Shown: one piece after another, positions 59,001 to 64,000 of the stretch
Layout: each line of letters opens with the position of its first letter
Position numbering within the stretch: the first letter of the stretch is position 1
NCBI RefSeq assembly: GCF_039555335.1
Contig: NC_092631.1
Span: forward strand, 15,867,805-15,931,804
Origin: Amphiura filiformis
Lineage: Eukaryota > Echinodermata > Ophiuroidea > Amphilepidida > Amphiuridae
Reading direction: 5' to 3'
DNA: 64,000 nucleotides
Position numbers and translations under genes: made by a program
The notes under the pieces: generated by a model
What the model was told of the DNA's origin: nothing
What the model saw: only the letters and a program-made list of their open reading frames with translations
Database searches by the model: none

Positions 59001-62000
59001 AATATCGATCGCTTTACCAAAACCAAAATAGTTGCTATTTGGGTTCTTAAACACGCATCTATTATTTTGACTCTTGATTTTTTCTATCTGCCCTTGGTTT
59101 TTGGTATTCTAACGTTCCCTTCCTTATCATATTCATGTTCACTCTAACTTTTCAAGAAAAGGTCGGGGCTGGAGTATTTAGTAAGATATACCTTTTGCTT
59201 TGCATTCCGGATTGTCATTATCAAACCCACAAAACGGCTCATCTAAAGGTGGTTCTGTGCGTCCAGTAGGCCATACTACATCCTGAATAACTTCATACGT
59301 GTTGGAAGAGCCATAAAAATTGGCAACCACCTGAATACAATAAATAATGCGGTTATATGAAATAGGTAATATCGGTCTATAAAATACAACGGGCAATAGT
59401 TGGTTTACAATAAATGGAGGATTCATTAATAGTATAAACATGTTCCCTTAAGAATTCAATACCTAACCATATTCTAGATTTAAAAGCAGCAACCAGGATT
59501 TTTTCCAACTACCTTAAATCATTCTCACGTGACCTAATTCAAAATAAGCCGCAACATTTATGGGATTAGGACAAGATTCACGGTATTGCATTCAAAAACG
59601 GCTTTCCACTGAAAATAATAAATAACCTCGCCCTCATCAGTCCATATAATACGAAGGAAGCAATAAACAGTGATCTTGGTTCGTCACTATGCGAAAACTA
59701 AGAGGATTACGTACCTTAAGTATCCCTTTCTCAACATCTACCATATTCCATATGGAATAGTCCCCGTCTCTATCACCGTTGGCATCAATGTTTATTGTAC
59801 CTGAAATTCCTAGAATAATACCATGATGGTTACATAGGGATGACACAGTGGCGTAGCGTCATAGGGGCACGAGGACACGTGCCGCCCCATCGATTGCAAA
59901 ATTTAGAAAACCCCATAGGAAAAATGGTTAGGGTTAGGGTTAGGGTTAGGGTTAGGGTTAGGGTCAAAATGAGACCAAGTGCCCCAATCATGGTTGGTGC
60001 CCCCGTCCCATATGATGTCCCACGCTACGCCACTGGGATGACATACAGCGATAACAAATTGCTATTTGCATTTTGAACATGGAACCAATTGGTAGCATGT
60101 TAATATCGGACTATTATCTAAATTGTTGAAATGACATTCGAATGGTCTATAATTGCTTCATAATTGCTTTACGTGTTATCAAGCTGTTATTTTTTTGTTT
60201 CTCTATTGTCCAGAAACTAAGAATGGACAATGGGGAAGCAGAAATTTGCTGCCAACCATAGTGTTTTATATATTGTTACGAGTCGTACTGACTCAAGGCC
60301 AAAATCACCTTTTACCCGAACTCACTCGAATGCACAACACGAATACACTGTTTGATTATGCCAACAAAATCTAAGTCTTTAATTGAAAACAAAGTACGAT
60401 TGGTACATATAACAACAATTGCATATACAATAAAATCACACAATCACAGTTTTATTCTATCAGTACTTAACCAGCGGTTTTGTTGTTGGTGATCCTAGAG
60501 TTCTTGCAATGTTCTGGACGACTGATGTAATATATCCTTATTCGCTTGTCCTGCGAAAATCAGCGAAGTCCATTATACACTTGCGTTTATAAATATCCTT
60601 GCGTATGAAATCCTCACACTAAAATGATGCTGCTTTCTCCAATCGCTTATCTTCTTGCGCTGTTTTCTCCAAAATATATCTCCTTGCGCTGCTTTCTCCA
60701 AAAGTGGTGTTTCGTTCACCAACCACTCTTTCTCCAGGGAACAGGCTCCTTTAACACTGTTCCGCTGTATTTGTCAGATGTGTGGCTTTCATAAACCCAG
60801 CAAACTTCAGCAATTCGACAGAAGAACTTTAATCCTTTGATGAGGAAGAGCGCATTCGCGTACTCATAAATCTTCTTTGTTGCTGTATTAAAATAGCTCA
60901 ATTATTGGCTATATACACTGGTTAAAATGTACTTCTTTTTTGAGGCACGAAGACAATCACATACATGTGGAGTTTCACAATCTCCCATGACATTCTGTAT
61001 TAATAAAAGTCCAAACTCAAGCCTCCAGCTTTTATACCCACAATCTATTAATATACCATTCTGTCACTTCCTGGGGGGACTTTCTAAAATGATCTTCATT
61101 TCACAATCCAAGAGAGTTTCCCCTGATGGTGCAACTATGCACAGAATATTGAGTAATATGGAAAATCCCCTATGATATCAATAACTCTGGTTCAGTTGGT
61201 TTTGATCACCTGATGAATGAAAGGGAATTCCCCTAGAACATGCCATAACACACAAACAGTGCAAGGGGGTTTCCCATCTCATGAAATACTTTCAGCTTGT
61301 AAACAAAGTTAAATAATTAAATTAAATTACTCAGGGCACATCACAATATAAAGTGTTGGTAAGTCACCATCTGGTGGTTGGAAAGCAGAACATACAATAT
61401 GGATCCACATCTTACATGATCAATATTATGAGTTTAACATTTACCTGATTTTTAAAAGAAAAAAGAACCAATAGTTTTTGATGACTGCATCCAATTACCA
61501 GGTGTTTTTCAAGGTTAAATTGAATCCATCTCTAAAATCAACACTTGTCAGTTCTGTTCAATTTATTTGTTCCCGTTTCAATTCACAACAATATTGCAAC
61601 ACTTGCCATCACTTCCAATTAAATTTTTTTTTTCAATTTCCAGCAAAATGTTGATTTGTTCAGTATAAAATAGAAATGTTTATTATATAATATTGATTCG
61701 TATTTTTTATTTATAGTATCAAATAATTTGTTATTTCATTGAAAAGCATAAAAATGGAAACAGGTATAATTGTAATATTATGTGTGAATTTACAAAAGGC
61801 GCTCGGATCTTTCTTGCTGCTTGACTAAAATCTATTACTCTCTACTGGGATTTTTTTGACCTACCTTCAAAAGATCTATCCCACATTTTCTTGGTAAGAG
61901 CCAATCCATCCGATACATTGCCGTTTTCTGCTAATGTTTCATTTATTGCCAGTGAATACAAGATAATGGAATCATATGTAGCTGCTTGCAGATAGGCAAA

Positions 62001-63382
62001 CTGAAAACAAATGATAAGGAAATCATTGTATTGTCTCCTCATATTTATTAGTTTAAGGCCAAATGCAATTACTCAACCTATTTCTGGCATCTTTAATGTA
62101 CAACATTGTTTGAACACAATGAAGTAAAAACATGTCAAAGATTTGGAAAAAGAATTAACGTTCCATTAATTTGTGCCGTGTTCTTCTAGCGACAATAATC
62201 ACGTAATTCCACTTTATATTCTGGGTTGCTTTTGATTAATATTAAACGATAAAAGCCAAGATAATGAAAGCAAACTATAATTGTTGAAGGCATCATTTTT
62301 TTAGATTAGGCAGTATAGGATCTATAAAAGTAAGTATACGTGAGTCATTAAAGCCACATTGTAACATTCCATATGTATTTTTTTTCACAAAATGTTAGTT
62401 TTCATTGTCAGATATGTCCTCTTTTAATTTTGGCCCAAACAGATGAGGCAATACAAAGAAAATCTCTAATTAATACCAACGCATTATGTCGCCAATGCGA
62501 GCGTCGAACTTCGGTTCTTTTGATATATTATGACCGTCCCGCACGCCATGTATGTACTGTTTTATGAACATCGGGTAACCGCAGGGCTAGATTTACCATA
62601 TAGCCAGATGGGCCCGGGCCCAGGGTCCCCAAATTTGCCTTGTGCAGTGTGCATCTTCCATTTTAGCCGAAAAACACCATGTTTTGGGCCAAAATAGGGT
62701 ACAAAAATTGCAAAATTTTGCGCGCTTCGCGCACACTGGCGCATTATGTAGCAAGATTCAGCTTCAATTTGAGCTAAAATAGCCTAGAATTGAAATTTTT
62801 TTCGAGTGCTTCGCGCGCAAATGTCCTAGTAAAATCTAAAAACTTGGCCACTTGAGTGCACATGCCTTCCTCACGATGCATTTGGGGCCTCCAAATTTTG
62901 GCCTGGCCCAGGGCCCCCCAAAAGGTAAATCCGGCCCTGGGTAACCGTTCGACTTGTATTTCCATCGTAATAATTAAACGCCGAGTTCAGTCGTTTTATT
63001 CACCATCTCGAATATTGACAAAATTGCAGCACCTAATGTCTTGATTTTTGCAGGGTATGTTAGTTTACTAAAGTACATAACAATCGTGTAAAAAAAACCC
63101 AGAATTTTGAAAATATTGAGGGCGTCCTCCTCACCAAATGTTACAATATGGCTTTAAGTAATTCACCAAGTCATATAAGGAAAGCAAGTAAGCTAGTAAG
63201 TAAATTAATACTATGCCTACACTTACACTTTCTCCGGGTGGACGGGTAAAATTGAAGTCTTGTTCCTGACGAAGATCATGCGCTTTTATGAATTCCCTGA
63301 ATTTGTCGTTATCCGGCTGGTACAGCATAAAAGTTAACAACGCTTGATATGCAAACTTGGCATCTTCATCACGGGCATCGTT
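45196..63382 (-). CDS. Receptor guanylyl cyclase, copy 2, 5' end outside window; carries an in-frame TGA
   Basis: Tandem paralogue of copy 1, same orientation. Twenty exons: 63227-63382, 61865-62000, 59715-59809, 59192-59330, 58308-58392, 56477-56591, 56090-56152, 55907-55984, 55314-55418, 54889-54960, 53945-54113, 52142-52291, 51674-51842, 50424-50573, 49885-50008, 49117-49185, 48150-48324, 47388-47486, 45411-45502, 45196-45264. They sum to 2310 nt, 770 codons including the stop at 45196-45198. The first two exons (signal peptide and N-terminal ectodomain) must lie right of the window. All exon lengths shared with copy 1 are identical. Sequence runs from ectodomain [14 protein letters not shown] to the C-terminal [14 protein letters not shown]. 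One codon, TGA at 47470-47472, interrupts the cyclase domain; no other lesion is visible. It may be a recent null allele, a young pseudogene, or a sequence error. The 48149 donor (G/GTTTGA) is weak but phase-correct. Confidence 0.92.
45524..46432. repeat. Foldback element beside a splice acceptor of copy 2
   Basis: TA, then CAGACTTGACATTTAGAATG and right end atattaaatgtcaagtctg, TA. Arms of about 215 bp including ttccaagactgttctggaag, gggtctgcataaaccgcacg and aaaatggcggatttaagg with their mirrors. It begins 20 bp upstream of the acceptor of exon 45411-45502. Confidence 0.9.
46864..47320. repeat. MITE with TAGGGCATTAAAATAAAGG ends
   Basis: tagggcattaaaataaaggt and ttttatttaataccctat are the ends; cacgtgac/gtcacgtg with gggcatt lie inward on each side. 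It lies in the same copy 2 intron as the 45524-46432 foldback. Confidence 0.8.
47388..47486 (-). CDS. Copy 2 cyclase exon with premature TGA
   Basis: A 99-nt exon. After the shared glycine codon it reads CCT TGT GTG GCT TGA GTA GTT GGT CTT AAG ATG: Pro Cys Val Ala stop Val Val Gly Leu Lys Met. Vertebrate receptors have [16 protein letters not shown] here, so TGA (47470-47472) stands exactly where the family has Gly, one base from GGA. Reading frame, acceptor (AACAG), donor (GAAG/GTGCGT) and the rest of the exon are all sound. Confidence 0.9.
47697..47949. repeat. Inverted repeat with two tRNA-like arms
   Basis: CCCAGAGCAGCCAGC at the left end is answered by GCTGGCTGCTCTGGG at the right. Each arm holds tRNA-like box A: the right arm TGTGGCTCAGTTGGCTAGAG on plus, the left arm its complement CTCTAGCCAACTGAGCCACA. 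So two copies of a tRNA-derived element face each other. Located in the copy 2 intron between 47486 and 48150. Confidence 0.7.
48398..48466 (+). tRNA. Faint tRNA-derived sequence
   Basis: GTTGCCTATAACGGTTAACG followed by TTATGATCGCAAGGTTGGTT resembles a tRNA-Ile(UAU)-type head that has decayed. It lies in the copy 2 intron between exons 48150-48324 and 49117-49185. Low confidence. Confidence 0.2.
49401..49659. repeat. MITE with TGTAAATACCTCCAAACGAG ends
   Basis: tgtaaatacctccaaacgag then ga at the left and tcctcgtttggaggtattta at the right. Inside, ccaccgt..ggacc-type words repeat imperfectly. Confidence 0.85.
49660..49870 (+). repeat. GT-rich low-complexity stretch
   Basis: Long run of GTG/GGTG words in the intron between the 49117-49185 and 49885-50008 exons, ending just before the latter's donor. 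Confidence 0.7.
50424..50573 (-). CDS. Copy 2 signalling-helix / dimerisation exon
   Basis: A 150-nt exon encoding [20 protein letters not shown] then [20 protein letters not shown] and [10 protein letters not shown]. It matches the coiled-coil linker ([20 protein letters not shown] in vertebrate receptors) that joins the kinase-homology domain to the cyclase and sets the dimer register. Heptad-like spacing of Leu, Met and Val is evident. The donor is AAA/GTGAAT; the codon is finished by the following exon (K, then [10 protein letters not shown]). Confidence 0.93.
50574..51673. other. Copy 2 intron, nothing recognised
   Basis: Contains a 44-bp block at 50713-50757 (gcgacgggcgattggtattt) shared with 8525-8590, otherwise anonymous. 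Confidence 0.5.
51674..56591 (-). CDS. Copy 2 kinase-homology domain exons
   Basis: Eight exons: 56477-56591, 56090-56152, 55907-55984, 55314-55418, 54889-54960, 53945-54113, 52142-52291, 51674-51842. Same layout as copy 1: [20 protein letters not shown] juxtamembrane; [17 protein letters not shown] with the subdomain II lysine; [29 protein letters not shown] in place of [26 protein letters not shown] rebuilt over the 53945/52291 junction; [13 protein letters not shown]; and, complete only here, [20 protein letters not shown] and LRKLNK at the end of the domain. As in copy 1 the HRD aspartate is absent, so this should be a regulatory pseudokinase. The last exon is 169 nt and ends after two bases of the lysine codon, completed by the next exon. 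Confidence 0.91.
52532..53557 (+). mobile_element. LTR copy, plus orientation, fossil
   Basis: Begins TGTGATGTGCCCTGAG and ends ACTCGTAACA. Same family as 60274-61345 in reverse. Contains three units of a 28-bp repeat (ggagaaagcagcgcaaggag) at about 53110-53190. Twelve bases after its end comes a primer-binding-site-like word. No internal coding region follows. In a copy 2 intron. Confidence 0.75.
53570..53657 (-). tRNA. tRNA-Met-like sequence abutting an LTR end
   Basis: Read on the minus strand it has box A TGGCGCAGCG, an anticodon loop CTCATAA (anticodon CAU) and GGGTTCGATTC as T arm, ending TGGCACCA. Stems are imperfect. On the plus strand the end TGGTGCCACGGAGAATCG looks like a retroelement primer-binding site 12 nt from the LTR end at 53557. 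Whether it is a tRNA pseudogene, a SINE, or tRNA copied with the LTR cannot be decided here. Confidence 0.4.
55532..55720 (+). repeat. Partial CAGTGGCGTA-type element
   Basis: cagtggcgtatagctatagg starts it; no matching right end was found. The surrounding intron aligns with copy 1 (2871-3090), which lacks it. Confidence 0.5.
56770..57622 (-). repeat. Dispersed repeat, reverse copy in copy 2 intron
   Basis: gcagtcatgtctacagtaga then attc at its start and ggaaaacggacagtaactgc at its end are complements of blocks at 36905 and 36118. The tail word also occurs at 41559-41580 and, as its complement, at the right edge of the window (63964-64000). Confidence 0.8.
58308..58392 (-). CDS. Copy 2 transmembrane exon
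   Basis: An 85-nt exon, same length and phases as in copy 1, reading [19 protein letters not shown] then [10 protein letters not shown]. It is a single hydrophobic helix with a positive residue on its inner side. The intron before it contains a foldback element of about 480 bp (58436-58919), beginning about 40 bp from the acceptor. Confidence 0.92.
58436..58919. repeat. Foldback element next to the copy 2 transmembrane exon
   Basis: ataaacatctcaaaaagtaa and ttacttttttgagatgttta at the ends; further mirrored blocks aacgggctattgtatttc and atgcgttggaagcagaatt. Arms about 130 bp. Confidence 0.85.
59192..63382 (-). CDS. Copy 2 membrane-proximal ectodomain exons
   Basis: Four exons (63227-63382, 61865-62000, 59715-59809, 59192-59330), equal in length to their copy 1 partners (156, 136, 95, 139 nt). 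The first differs from copy 1 at three of 52 residues and the second at two of 45, so the pair is young or strongly constrained. Motifs seen: [57 protein letters not shown], and [21 protein letters not shown] hAT-like MITE sits 36 nt upstream of the acceptor of the 59715-59809 exon, and a solo LTR lies in the same intron. Confidence 0.9.
59846..60035. repeat. hAT-like MITE carrying a perfect telomeric repeat tract
   Basis: Ends CAGTGGCGTAGCGTCA and cacgctacgccactg. Flanked by GGATGACA on both sides (59838-59845, 60036-60043), a perfect 8-bp target duplication. Between 59929 and 59964 lie about six uninterrupted GGTTAG units. Inserted 36 nt upstream of the acceptor of exon 59715-59809. Confidence 0.9.
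60274..61345 (-). mobile_element. Solo LTR, minus orientation, fossil
   Basis: Reads TGTGATGTGCCCTGAG...GTAACA on the minus strand. Flanks carry ATAT on each side, a plausible 4-bp target duplication. Same family as 52532-53557. No internal region adjoins it, so a solo LTR left by recombination is likely. Confidence 0.75.
62582..62939. repeat. MITE with CAGGGCTAGATTTACC ends, 8-bp target duplication
   Basis: Ends CAGGGCTAGATTTACC and GGTAAATCCGGCCCTG. GGTAACCG flanks both sides (62574-62581, 62940-62947). The interior has gggcccgggcccagggtccc and its imperfect mirror. Confidence 0.9.
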
Positions 63383-63531
63383 CTTCAAAATAAATAAATA
63401 ATTATAAGACATACAATTCAATATACTACTTGTTGCTCCAAAATATTATTATAACTAAAAGTTGCTGTACGAGAGGTCTTAGTCCGAAATTAAAAAAAAA
63501 GCCTTTAAAATGGAATATGTATGTCATGGAA

Positions 63532-63805
63532 AATTCTTAATAACTCATGTTTACAGTCTTAGAATGTTATGGAGCTATTTTATTTTAACTTCAAATTATA
63601 CAGATATCGTATAACAAATTTGCACGACAAAAAAAAGGTAATACATTAAATCGACTAACCAATGTGATCCAAAATGACCAAACTCTATAATATGACTACC
63701 TTTGAAAAAAGGATGAGATGGCACATTTTGTTATACGAAATCTGTATATAACTTGAAGGTAAAATAAAATAATCTAAGACTGTAACTATGAGTTATTAAG
63801 GAATT
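63532..63805. repeat. Foldback element near right edge
   Basis: attcttaataactcat..tta cagtcttaga at the left; tctaagactgtaactatgag then ttattaaggaatt at the right; inner tatcgtataacaaa mirrored by tttgttatacga. Confidence 0.8.
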
Positions 63806-64000
63806 TAGTAGACATTTGGGATTTTGGCCGCCATCTTGGATTCAAGAAAGAAATCGAGGTTGGCTTTTTTTATCCTTTTAATCTAGTGTGCTTTTAATCC
63901 AAGCAACATATGTGACAAGTATCATGGTTCTGGTAGTTTTTTTTTCTGGGATAGACCTGCCCATACTGCAGTTACTGTCCGTTTTCCTATACACAATACA

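Overview
The window is animal nuclear DNA: AT-rich, intron-rich and crowded with non-autonomous DNA transposons, foldback elements, LINE fragments and LTR fossils. Its only host protein-coding content that I can support is two minus-strand receptor-type guanylyl cyclase genes of the natriuretic-peptide-receptor kind. Marine invertebrate, perhaps an invertebrate deuterostome such as an echinoderm, is my guess from gene type, repeat style and TTAGGG-type repeats; it is not proven.

Copy 1 (minus strand, 23430 down past position 1) begins with a signal peptide and a large first exon. Fifteen exons are in the window: ligand-binding ectodomain (seven-tenths of the block 23430-12231), one transmembrane exon (11235-11151) and most of the kinase-homology domain (5412-1). 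The catalytic end lies beyond the left edge. Every exon seen is open. Copy 2 (minus strand, from past the right edge down to 45196) shows 20 exons covering the end of the ectodomain, the transmembrane exon, the whole kinase-homology domain, the dimerisation helix, the whole cyclase domain and the natural stop codon. All 12 shared full-length exons have exactly the same length and phase in both copies, and several introns still align, so this is a head-to-tail segmental duplication. Copy 2 has an in-frame TGA at 47470-47472 replacing a conserved glycine in the cyclase domain, with everything else intact.

The 21.8 kb between the genes (23431-45195) holds no further host protein gene that I can see. 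It contains a tRNA-Lys(UUU) locus in three copies (29050, 32739, 42522), the first with a T7 run in its anticodon loop, spread out by repeated insertions. Around them lie a mariner-type element with long inverted repeats (23544-24899), a second with TA flanks (29337-30195), a wrecked mariner-like transposase gene (31740-32405), a 2.8 kb TG...CA solo-LTR-like insertion with a recognisable empty site (33013-35810), a LINE tail (41600-42100), and many foldback elements.

The introns of both genes are equally repeat-laden. Copy 1 carries a 5'-truncated LINE (5483-7133), nested foldbacks (14966-15573, 16722-16884, 19231-19805) and a hAT-like MITE with a perfect 8-bp target duplication (17230-17591). 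Copy 2 carries an LTR pair in opposite orientation (52532-53557 and 60274-61345), a MITE with a perfect telomeric repeat tract (59846-60035) and a 0.9 kb foldback inserted 20 bp from a splice acceptor (45524-46432). Insertions present in only one gene copy post-date the duplication.
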